A stretch of 49,948 bases of DNA, from NCBI GenBank assembly GCA_910580015.1, contig CAJTVT010000019.1, positions 1-49,948 on the forward strand, read 5' to 3'. Within the stretch, counting starts at the first letter, position 1. Every line of letters begins with the position of its first letter. The translations under genes and the position numbers were made by a program. The notes beneath the pieces were generated by a model that saw only the letters and a list, made by a program, of their open reading frames with translations, was not told the DNA's origin and ran no database searches. This DNA is from an uncultured Lachnospiraceae bacterium (lineage in GTDB: Bacteria > Bacillota > Clostridia > Lachnospirales > Lachnospiraceae). Shown here in pieces: positions 7,335 through 14,229 of the stretch.

Positions 7335-8522
7335 TTATAAATATTTTTTCAAAAGATCCACTTTATCACAAGCCTCCCAAGGCAGATTCAAATCATCACG
7401 ACCGAAATGCCCATATGCGGCTGTCTGCTTATAGATTGGACGGCGTAAATCCAGCATTTTGATAATCCCAGCAGGACGAAGATCAAAATTCTCTCGAATG
7501 ATAGCTACCAATTTCTCATCAGAAATCTTTCCAGTTCCAAAAGTGTCTACCATGACAGAAGTAGGCTGTGCCACACCGATCGCGTAAGACAATTGAATCT
7601 CACATTTCTCAGCAAGACCTGCTGCAACAATATTTTTCGCAACATAACGAGCGGCATATGCAGCAGAACGGTCCACTTTGGTACAGTCTTTACCTGAGAA
7701 AGCTCCACCGCCATGACGTGCATAACCACCATATGTATCGACAATGATTTTACGTCCCGTAAGCCCTGCATCCCCGTGAGGACCACCAATCACAAAACGT
7801 CCCGTGGGATTAATAAAGAACTTTGTCTCACCGTCAATCAGCTCTTGGGGCAAAATAGGGTCAAATACATGTTTTTTGATATCTGAATGAATTTGCTCCT
7901 GGGTCACATCCGCATCATGTTGCGTGGAAAGAACCACTGCCTCCAGTCTGGCCGGTTTACCGTTCTCATCATATTCCACAGACACCTGTGTCTTACCGTC
8001 GGGACGCAGATAACTTAATGTCCCATCCTTACGAACCTTTGTCAATTGCAGTGCAAGCTTATGAGCCAGAGAAATCGGATAGGGCATCAACTCTGCCGTC
8101 TCGTTGGTCGCATAACCAAACATCATTCCCTGATCCCCTGCACCAATCGCTTCCAATTCCTCATCAGACATCTTATTTTCTTTCGCTTCCAATGCCTGAT
8201 CCACACCCATAGCGATATCGGCTGACTGCTGATCCAAAGCAACCATTACCGCACAAGTATTTCCATCAAATCCGGTAGCTGCATCATTGTAACCAATCTC
8301 ATTTACGGTATCTCTTACGATCTGAGGAATGTCAATCTGTGCCTTGGTCGTAATCTCACCTGTCACCAACACAAAACCAGTACAAGCAGCCGTTTCACAG
8401 GCCACACGGCTCATTGGATCTTGCTCCATCAGAGCATCTAAAATCGCATCTGACACTGCATCACAGACTTTATCTGGATGCCCTTCTGTCACTGATTCTG
8501 ATGTAAATAATCTTTTATCCAT
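7335..8522 (-). CDS. metK: S-adenosylmethionine synthetase
   Basis: Makes S-adenosylmethionine from methionine and ATP in the cytoplasm. 395 residues from the ATG at 8522 (GGAGG 8 nt upstream), the usual MetK length. Family signatures are present: FTSESVTEGHPDK near the N-terminus (ATP and methionine binding), GAGDQGMMFGYA around 120, and GGGAFSGKDCTKVDRSAAY around 260 (the P-loop-like GGGAFSGKD). An in-frame extension upstream of 8522 lies in the regulated leader and has no ribosome site. Expression should be switched off by SAM through the riboswitch and terminator at 8706-8857. Confidence 0.97.
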   Translation of the reverse strand: MDKRLFTSESVTEGHPDKVCDAVSDAILDALMEQDPMSRVACETAACTGFVLVTGEITTKAQIDIPQIVRDTVNEIGYNDAATGFDGNTCAVMVALDQQSADIAMGVDQALEAKENKMSDEELEAIGAGDQGMMFGYATNETAELMPYPISLAHKLALQLTKVRKDGTLSYLRPDGKTQVSVEYDENGKPARLEAVVLSTQHDADVTQEQIHSDIKKHVFDPILPQELIDGETKFFINPTGRFVIGGPHGDAGLTGRKIIVDTYGGYARHGGGAFSGKDCTKVDRSAAYAARYVAKNIVAAGLAEKCEIQLSYAIGVAQPTSVMVDTFGTGKISDEKLVAIIRENFDLRPAGIIKMLDLRRPIYKQTAAYGHFGRDDLNLPWEACDKVDLLKKYL

Positions 8523-8543
8523 TCTAAATTCCTCCTTCGAATT

Positions 8544-8561
8544 AACAGGAAAACTCCTGTT
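8544..8561 (-). other. Small hairpin next to the metK ribosome site
   Basis: AACAGGA/TCCTGTT (7-bp arms, AAAC loop in plus-strand reading) ends 8 nt upstream of the GGAGG of metK. Further upstream ACTGCGG (8577-8583) can pair with CCGCAGT (8615-8621). Both are in the 184-nt stretch between the riboswitch terminator and metK, longer than an attenuator alone needs. Confidence 0.35.
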
Positions 8562-8705
8562 TTGCAAGATTCTCCGACTGCGGTGAATCGCCTCAGCGAC
8601 ATTCTTTCTCTCGGCCGCAGTGCGATAAACAGCGGATAAATCCACTTTTGTTCCTCTGTTCCCCATCATCAATAGAAAATAAGGCGCATTTTTATTTAAT
8701 GATAC

Positions 8706-8732
8706 AAAAAAACCGCTTATAAAAATAAGCGG
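8706..8732 (-). terminator. Intrinsic terminator of the SAM-I riboswitch
   Basis: Minus strand: CCGCTTAT (8732-8725), a short T loop, ATAAGCGG (8720-8713), then seven U (8712-8706). It lies about 25 nt after the aptamer and is the classical OFF-state terminator. Confidence 0.9.
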
Positions 8733-8758
8733 ACCTGACGTCAGAAAGATAATCAAAT

Positions 8759-8857
8759 CCTCTTATTGTTCGATTACTCGCTCAGGTTGGCACCTTCCGT
8801 AGAGGGGTTGCCGTGGCTTCTCAGATCCTATGTATCTCCACCACTCTGAATAAGAGA
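8759..8857 (-). promoter_or_regulatory. SAM-I (S-box) riboswitch aptamer
   Basis: The minus strand shows the S-box landmarks in order: P1 5' strand CTCTTATT, AGAGTGGTGGAG, GGCAACC, GGTGCCAA, and the P1 3' strand AATAAGAG. It is about 99 nt long and directly upstream of metK. In this family SAM binding stabilises P1 and frees the terminator downstream. Confidence 0.93.
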
Positions 8858-8896
8858 AATTATTACAATATGGAATTTTCAAATCTTCTGTCATTT

Positions 8897-8925
8897 AGCA
8901 TACTCTCTTTCAGACTCAATGTCAA
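8897..8925 (-). promoter_or_regulatory. metK promoter
   Basis: Minus strand TTGACA (8925-8920), 17 nt, TATGCT (8902-8897), about 40 nt before the riboswitch aptamer. Confidence 0.75.
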
Positions 8926-8992
8926 GAATTTATTTTCTGGTTTTCATCATTTGTTTTCCATGTTCTTCCATGTAATAACTTGAAATATAGGA

Positions 8993-9021
8993 TTGACTTT
9001 TAAAATTTGCGATGTTATACT
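8993..9021 (+). promoter_or_regulatory. Promoter of the metal-uptake operon
   Basis: TTGACT (8993-8998), 17 nt, TATACT (9016-9021), 35 nt before the first gene at 9056. The AT-rich surroundings could hold a metal-repressor site, but I see no clear Zur or MntR dyad. Confidence 0.75.
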
Positions 9022-9055
9022 ACACACGAATAAGCTGCACAAAGGAGGAATTGAT

Positions 9056-9352
9056 ATGACAGACAAAAAACATCTTGTATCGTTTTTACTGGCTATTTGC
9101 GTAACGATTGTTATGCTGTTCTCCGTACTCTATATTGCAGCAGAGTCAAACCATGATTGTGCAAACGATAGCTGTCCGATTTGTTATCAAATCAATGTAT
9201 GTGAACATACGTTAAAGACGCTTTCCACAGTAGTCACTGCAATTGCTACGATGCTAACAGTGTCTTATTGGGGACGTATCTGTATGCCAATCTGTCCAAA
9301 TCACAATCTACTTTTCACTTTAGTTACCCTTAAGGTCAAGCTCTCCAATTAA
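9056..9352 (+). CDS. Small membrane protein with a Cys/His motif, first in metal ABC operon
   Basis: 98 residues from the ATG at 9056 (AAGGAGG 8 nt upstream). One helix at about 7-28 is followed by an outer loop with the metal-binding-like motif HDCANDSCPIC (about 33-43) and another Cys/His pair (CEHT). A second helix lies at about 58-77, then CMPICPNH near the end. The Cys/His motif and the position ahead of a zinc-type transporter suggest metal handling or delivery. It resembles small CPxC membrane proteins I cannot name further; function is inference. Confidence 0.6.
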   Translation: MTDKKHLVSFLLAICVTIVMLFSVLYIAAESNHDCANDSCPICYQINVCEHTLKTLSTVVTAIATMLTVSYWGRICMPICPNHNLLFTLVTLKVKLSN

Positions 9353-9366
9353 ATAGAATCAATGAG

Positions 9367-9471
9367 ACAAGGATTGTAGTCTGTTTTTAGGTACGAATCG
9401 TTTGATCTACTCGTACACAGAGCAGGCTTATAGATGTTTTCCGCATTTTATAGAAAGCATACGATCCTTGT
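9367..9471 (+). ncRNA. Candidate structured leader RNA (three-way junction)
   Basis: A closing stem of 12 pairs, ACAAGGATTGTA (9367-9378) with TACGATCCTTGT (9460-9471), one G-U, encloses two arms. One is GTACGA/TCGTAC (9391-9396, 9411-9416) with outer support from TCTG/CAGA. The other is GCTTATAGATG with CATTTTATAGAAAGC (9426-9436, 9444-9458). It lies upstream of the receptor gene in the metal operon and is followed by a terminator-like hairpin. It does not match the riboswitch consensus patterns I know (yybP/Mn, NiCo, SAM, T-box). Confidence 0.45.
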
Positions 9472-9500
9472 ATTTTTATGCCAAAAATTAATGGGTGCAC

Positions 9501-9585
9501 TGCAAAAACACAATATCATTATGTTTGTATATGGAACTGCGCATAGGAAAAGATGCCTGTTTCTTTAGTTTTTGCACTCTTTTTT
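9501..9585 (+). terminator. Terminator-like hairpin in the receptor leader
   Basis: TGCAAAAAC (9501-9509) pairs with GTTTTTGCA (9568-9576); six T follow at 9580-9585. The loop is long (58 nt) and holds weaker hairpins. Located 30 nt after the three-way junction and 51 nt before the receptor start, it could be an expression platform. Confidence 0.4.
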
Positions 9586-9635
9586 AAGAAATTTATTTGT
9601 CGATTCTAATTATTAACTTTTGGAGGTACTTTTTT

Positions 9636-10628
9636 ATGAAAAAATGGATGAAATGTCTTATTTTCGCATTAATGGCAACAGGACTGATGACAGGATGCGG
9701 TACTGGAACAGAACCAGCCCTTAAGGATGACGACAGGATTAAGATTGTAACGACAGTTTTCCCAGAATATGACTGGGTGCGTGCGATCTTAGGAGAACTT
9801 GCAGAGAATACCGAACTTACATTACTTCTTGACGATAAGGTCGATCTGCACAGTTTTCAGCCGACTGCGGATGATATTGTAAAAATATCAACCTGCGATT
9901 TGTTTGTTTACGTTGGCGGAGAATCCGATGAGTGGGTAGAGGCAGCCTTGAAGGAGGCTTCCAATCCGGACATGGTTGTAGTAAATCTGCTGGATATTCT
10001 TGGAGATATGGTGAAAGAAGAAGAAATAGCCGAGGGGATGCAAACAGAGGAACATGAACACGAGCACGAAGAAGGGGAGGAGGAAGCGTATGACGAACAT
10101 GTCTGGTTATCCTTGAAAAATGCCAGACATATCTGTCAAACCCTTGCAGAACAACTTGAAAAAATAGACCCTGAAAATGCAGAAAGTTATCAGTCAAATG
10201 CATCTGCTTATATCGAACAATTAAATAGTTTGGATGCAAAATATCAGGAAGCAGTACAACAGTCTGACAAGAAAGTGGTATTGTTCGGGGATCGTTTCCC
10301 CTTTCGATATCTGACAGATGATTACAACCTGGAATATTATGCCGCTTTTTCTGGGTGCTCCGCAGAGACAGAGGCTAGTTTTGAGACAATTGTTTTCTTA
10401 GCGAATAAGATGGATGAACTTAGCCTTAACAACATTCTGGTTATCGATGGATCGGATCAGAAAATAGCAGATACCATCCTGTCAAATACTCAATCTGGAA
10501 AAAAAGAGCAGAAAATTCTGTCCATGGATTCCATGCAGTCAACTACATTGAATGACGTGGAACATGGGGTAACCTATCTTTCGGTGATGGAAAAAAATCT
10601 GGAAGCGCTCAAACAGGCGCTGGAATAG
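9636..10628 (+). CDS. znuA: Metal-binding lipoprotein, zinc/manganese ABC receptor (ZnuA/TroA family)
   Basis: 330 residues from the ATG at 9636 (GGAGG upstream). A lipoprotein signal ends in LMTGC (Cys about 21). The cluster A-1 receptor fold shows in TVFPEYDWVRAIL, LHSFQPTADDI (metal His near 68), CDLFVYVGGESDEWV and DEHVWLSLKNA (second metal His). An acidic His-rich loop, EHEHEHEEGEEE, precedes the latter, typical of zinc receptors. Near the end DRFPFRYLTDDYNL and SGCSAETEASFE fit the lobe-two binding site. It delivers metal to the permease encoded downstream. Zinc is favoured over manganese because of the His loop. Confidence 0.9.
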   Translation: MKKWMKCLIFALMATGLMTGCGTGTEPALKDDDRIKIVTTVFPEYDWVRAILGELAENTELTLLLDDKVDLHSFQPTADDIVKISTCDLFVYVGGESDEWVEAALKEASNPDMVVVNLLDILGDMVKEEEIAEGMQTEEHEHEHEEGEEEAYDEHVWLSLKNARHICQTLAEQLEKIDPENAESYQSNASAYIEQLNSLDAKYQEAVQQSDKKVVLFGDRFPFRYLTDDYNLEYYAAFSGCSAETEASFETIVFLANKMDELSLNNILVIDGSDQKIADTILSNTQSGKKEQKILSMDSMQSTTLNDVEHGVTYLSVMEKNLEALKQALE

Positions 10629-10639
10629 GAGGTAGGAAC

Positions 10640-11353
10640 ATGGCACAGCTTAAATGTGAAAATGTAACATTGGGATATGATGGAAAAGCAATTGTAAAAG
10701 ATTTAAATTTCTCTGTTAATGCTGGCGATTATCTCTGTATTGTGGGAGAAAATGGCTCTGGAAAAAGCACTCTTATGAGAACAATTCTGGGACTGCAAGC
10801 CCCATTAAAGGGAACCATTCAGACTGGAGATGGACTGAAAGCAAATGAGATCGGCTATCTTCCCCAACAGACCTTGACTCAAAGAGATTTTCCTGCATCT
10901 GTAATGGAAATTGTGATGTCTGGATTCCAGGGGAACTGTGGCCTTCGTCCCTTCTACAACAAACAGGAAAAATTATTAGCTGCTCAAAATATCCAGAAAA
11001 TGGGCATTAGTTCCTTGACAAAACGATGTTACCGTGAACTCTCAGGTGGCCAGCAACAGCGTGTCCTTCTTGCCAGGGCACTTTGCGCAACCAGAAAAAT
11101 ACTCCTTTTGGATGAGCCCGTATCTGGGCTAGATCCAAAAGGAACCGCAGAAATGTATCAACGAATCTCAGATTTAAACCATGAGGATCAAATTACTGTC
11201 ATTATGATCTCTCATGATATAGCAGCCACACTCCAATATGCAACTCATATTCTTCATATTGGCAAGAATGTGTTCTGGGGGACAAAGAGAGACTATTTAA
11301 AAAGTGAAACTGGAAAAATGTTTTCGGAATGGAAAGGCGGTGGAGAAGAATGA
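10640..11353 (+). CDS. znuC: Metal ABC transporter ATPase (ZnuC-like)
   Basis: 237 residues with Walker A GENGSGKST (about 38-46), Q-loop YLPQQ, signature LSGGQQQR, Walker B ILLLDEPVSGLD and the switch His in MISHD. It energises metal import with the permease encoded next. Its AGGAGG overlaps the stop of the receptor gene (TAGGAGG), and its TGA overlaps the permease start, so the operon is tightly coupled. Confidence 0.93.
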   Translation: MAQLKCENVTLGYDGKAIVKDLNFSVNAGDYLCIVGENGSGKSTLMRTILGLQAPLKGTIQTGDGLKANEIGYLPQQTLTQRDFPASVMEIVMSGFQGNCGLRPFYNKQEKLLAAQNIQKMGISSLTKRCYRELSGGQQQRVLLARALCATRKILLLDEPVSGLDPKGTAEMYQRISDLNHEDQITVIMISHDIAATLQYATHILHIGKNVFWGTKRDYLKSETGKMFSEWKGGGEE

Positions 11354-12204
11354 CAGAGATGTTCGAAAAATTGCTGATGTATTTAGAATATCCTTTCGTA
11401 CAATATGCGTTGGTTGTGGGCGTACTGATTGCGCTCTGTTCCTCACTGTTAGGCGTTACCCTAGTGCTAAAACGTTATTCTTTTATAGGAGATGGACTTT
11501 CTCATGTGGCGTTCTGCGCCATTGCCATCGCAGGAGTTTTAAATTTTACAAATGATATGCCTGTCGTATTATTCTTTACCGTTGCCAGTGCGGTGTTGCT
11601 GCTGCGAACCGGACAAAATGCCAAAATAAAGGGAGATGCTGCGATAGCGATGATTTCTGTAGGCTCTTTGGCGATGGGCTATCTCATTATGAATATGTTT
11701 TCAAATTCGTCAAATTTATCTGGAGATGTATGTACGACTCTTTTTGGCTCAACTTCCATACTGACTTTGACTAAAACGGAAGTCTGGCTTTGTATCGTAT
11801 TGTCTATTGCAGTTGTGACGATATTTATTCTGTTTTATCACAAGATATTTGCAGTCACTTTTGACGAAAAATTTGCAAAAGCTACTGGAACGAATTCTAA
11901 TGCATATAATTTGCTGATTGCCGTTGTCATTGCCATGATTATTGTGCTGGCAATGAATCTGGTTGGATCCCTGTTGATTTCAGCGTTAGTGATATTTCCA
12001 GCTCTTTCTGCCATGCGGTTATTCAAAAGTTTCCGCTCAGTCACAATTTGTTCCGCCATATGCTCCGTCTGTTGTTCCCTGGTTGGAATTTTAATCTCAG
12101 TGACAGCAGGAACACCTGTGGGGTCTACCATCGTCGCCGTAGACATTGTAGTTTTTCTCGCATTTTGGAGTGCAAGTTTTGTTGTAGGAGGTGTAAGACA
12201 ATGA
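11350..12204 (+). CDS. znuB: Metal ABC transporter permease (ZnuB-like)
   Basis: 284 residues from the ATG at 11350, which overlaps the ATPase stop as ATGA; GGAGAAG lies just before it. About eight or nine membrane helices. ABC-3 family signatures include SFIGDGLSHVAF (about 47-58) and NLVGSLLISALVIFPALSA (about 204-222). It forms the channel of the uptake system with two copies per transporter in the family. Its own stop overlaps the next start (ATGA). Confidence 0.92.
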   Translation: MTEMFEKLLMYLEYPFVQYALVVGVLIALCSSLLGVTLVLKRYSFIGDGLSHVAFCAIAIAGVLNFTNDMPVVLFFTVASAVLLLRTGQNAKIKGDAAIAMISVGSLAMGYLIMNMFSNSSNLSGDVCTTLFGSTSILTLTKTEVWLCIVLSIAVVTIFILFYHKIFAVTFDEKFAKATGTNSNAYNLLIAVVIAMIIVLAMNLVGSLLISALVIFPALSAMRLFKSFRSVTICSAICSVCCSLVGILISVTAGTPVGSTIVAVDIVVFLAFWSASFVVGGVRQ

Positions 12205-12728
12205 AAGAAAGAAAATACTTACCTAAATATTTCTATCATGCTATCCCTATCTGTAAGACAGGAATCCGTAGAAATCGTTTCCTAAAAACACTTGTTTTCT
12301 TGGGAATGGCTGCCTCATTCTTGCTCGTAACAGGCTGTGGCAGCGGAGCAACGAATACCAAGATACCATCTGAAACTACACAAGAAAATATTGATGTTGA
12401 TCTCACAAAACTGAACAGCACTATGGTTTATTCCGAAGTATATAATATGATGACTACCCCCGATGATTATAAGGGAAAAATCATAAAGGTAACAGGACAA
12501 TTTGCTGTATACCACGATGATGAAAACAATAAAGATTATTTTGCCTGCCTAATCGCAGATGCCGCTTCTTGCTGCTCTCAGGGTCTGGAATTTGAATTGG
12601 AAGGTGAGTATACATATCCCGATGACTATCCTAAAGTGGAAGAAGAGGTGACTCTTTATGGAACATTTAACACCTATGAGGAAAATGGGAATACTTACTG
12701 CTATTTGGAAAAAGCCAAATTTTTATAA
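12201..12728 (+). CDS. Accessory lipoprotein of the metal ABC operon, OB-fold-like
   Basis: 175 residues from the ATG at 12201, overlapping the permease stop. An unusually long basic N-terminus (about 28 residues) precedes the hydrophobic core and the lipobox LLVTGC (Cys about 46). The mature part, about 80-175, reads as a small beta domain: YKGKIIKVTGQFAVYHD, ADAASCCSQGLEF, then VTLYGTFNTYEENG. A Cys-Cys pair after ADAAS resembles the ICCAADA motif in the YcgQ/DUF1980 family linked to metal homeostasis. A periplasm-side metal chaperone is inference from this and the operon. Confidence 0.7.
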   Translation: MKERKYLPKYFYHAIPICKTGIRRNRFLKTLVFLGMAASFLLVTGCGSGATNTKIPSETTQENIDVDLTKLNSTMVYSEVYNMMTTPDDYKGKIIKVTGQFAVYHDDENNKDYFACLIADAASCCSQGLEFELEGEYTYPDDYPKVEEEVTLYGTFNTYEENGNTYCYLEKAKFL

Positions 12729-12827
12729 TACACAGATATCTTTGACTCCTTTTTATAAGTTGGCTTAATAAATCTAAAGTTTTTAAAAATGATTTATAGA
12801 ATCTTTATGATTTCAAAATCTCTGTCT

Positions 12828-12867
12828 GCAACAAATGATACACTTTCAAAATGGTATCATTTGTTGC
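12828..12867. terminator. Hairpin after the metal operon
   Basis: GCAACAAATGATAC (12828-12841) and GTATCATTTGTTGC (12854-12867) form a perfect 14-bp stem with a 12-nt loop, extended by TCTGT/ACAGA across a 2-nt bulge. No U-run follows. The rest of 12729-12970 is AT-rich with nothing else recognisable. Confidence 0.65.
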
Positions 12868-12972
12868 ACAGAAAATAAGCTGCTTTTTCAACTCTTAGCA
12901 TATTTTTTCTTTTTTGTCACAAATTCTCCACTTATTTCATGAAATGTCTTAGAAATTGACTCTATTTCTTTG

Positions 12973-13001
12973 TTGACAAATTCATCCTTTATTTTTATAC
13001 T
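12973..13001 (+). promoter_or_regulatory. Promoter of the HD-GYP gene
   Basis: TTGACA (12973-12978), 17 nt, TATACT (12996-13001), about 60 nt before the start at 13063. Confidence 0.8.
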
Positions 13002-13062
13002 TGTAATTATAGAGTTTCTTAAGCAGTTATTTTTAAATGGAACAAACAGGGAGATTAATTTT

Positions 13063-14160
13063 ATGAAAACTTTAGCAATCAAAGATTTAATCCCTGGCAT
13101 GGTACTCGGTGAGACCGTATATACCAGCCAGGGACAATTAATTATGGAGGCAAATTCCACTTTAACCTCTGAAGGAATTTATAAGTTGTCCTTTTACAAC
13201 ATCTCACATGTGAATGTGGAAGACTCTGATTCTGGCTTGTCAGAAGGATATCTGCCCAACCCAAGCCGCGCTTCCAATCCATCGAATTCCCAGAAGGTAA
13301 AGTCCCAGCCGGAATTTATGAAGTTCCAGATCGAATATACAAAAGAGACAAACGCTCTTCGGCAAGTATTTGATGGGATTATCGCGAACCCAAAAGCCCC
13401 CATAGATCTTGATCAGATCCTGAACAATTTTTCTACCCTGGTTGCTTCTATCAATACCACCGTGGATCTCTTTGATAAGCTGCATAACATGCGTCTGGAC
13501 GACGACAGTGTCTATTCCCACTGCCTGAATGTCGCTCTTATTGCTCGCAGAATGGGAAAATGGCTTCGTTTCTCTCGTGAAGAATTGAATATCCTGACCC
13601 TTTGCGGATTGTTCCATGATATTGGCAAGACTTCCATCCCTGATGAGATCCTCAACAAACCAGAAAAGTATACTGACGAGGAATTTACACTGATCAAACA
13701 GCATCCTCTGTTCGGCTATAAGCTTCTGAAAAAACTGCCAATTGACGATCGGATCAAAAAAGCCGCCTTGCAGCACCATGAACGATGCGACGGCTCTGGT
13801 TATCCTCAGGGACTTCTGGAAAATTCCATCGACGACTATGCAGAGATTATCGCCATTGCCGATGTTTACGACGCGACAACGGCTGCGCGTTCCTACCGTG
13901 CCCCTCTCTGCCCCTTCCAGGCAATTGCCCTGTTTCAAAAAGATGGATTACAAAAGTATCGCCCTCAGTACATCCTGACGTTTTTAAACCGGATTGCCAG
14001 CACCTATCAAAATAACCGTGTATTGTTAAACAGCGGCCAGAGTGCAAAGATTGTTATGATCAACGCTAAGCACTTGACAAAACCTATGATTCAGATGGAC
14101 GATGGCTCCATCATCGATATGCTTACCAAACCAGAGCTGGAAATTATAAAAATTATTTAA
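13063..14160 (+). CDS. HD-GYP domain protein, probable cyclic di-GMP phosphodiesterase
   Basis: 365 residues from the ATG at 13063 (GGGAG upstream; the longer frame overlaps the promoter). The N-terminal 60 residues (DLIPGMVLGETVYTSQGQ) form the beta segment usual before HD-GYP domains. The HD-GYP core, about 145-330, holds HCLNVAL, LCGLFHDIGKTSIP, IKQHPLFGYKLL, HHERCDGSGYP (the HHExxDGxGYP signature complete) and IAIADVYDATTAARSYR. It should hydrolyse cyclic di-GMP, linking it to lifestyle control. No receiver or membrane part, so its input is unknown. Confidence 0.9.
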   Translation: MKTLAIKDLIPGMVLGETVYTSQGQLIMEANSTLTSEGIYKLSFYNISHVNVEDSDSGLSEGYLPNPSRASNPSNSQKVKSQPEFMKFQIEYTKETNALRQVFDGIIANPKAPIDLDQILNNFSTLVASINTTVDLFDKLHNMRLDDDSVYSHCLNVALIARRMGKWLRFSREELNILTLCGLFHDIGKTSIPDEILNKPEKYTDEEFTLIKQHPLFGYKLLKKLPIDDRIKKAALQHHERCDGSGYPQGLLENSIDDYAEIIAIADVYDATTAARSYRAPLCPFQAIALFQKDGLQKYRPQYILTFLNRIASTYQNNRVLLNSGQSAKIVMINAKHLTKPMIQMDDGSIIDMLTKPELEIIKII

Positions 14161-14177
14161 CACCAGCAAAGGAAACA

Positions 14178-14227
14178 GGGCTGCATATAAAAATATCTAT
14201 TTGCAGCCCCTTGATAAGCCTATCAAG
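14178..14227. terminator. Two hairpins between convergent genes
   Basis: GGGCTGCA/TGCAGCCC (14178-14185, 14202-14209) and directly after it CTTGATA/TATCAAG (14210-14216, 14221-14227). They separate the HD-GYP gene from the convergent beta-glucuronidase gene and probably serve both. Confidence 0.7.
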
Positions 14228-14229
14228 CA

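Noticed and set aside
9367..9471. Possible known riboswitch (yybP-ykoY manganese, NiCo, T-box)
   Set aside because: The conserved loops of those classes are not present in this leader.
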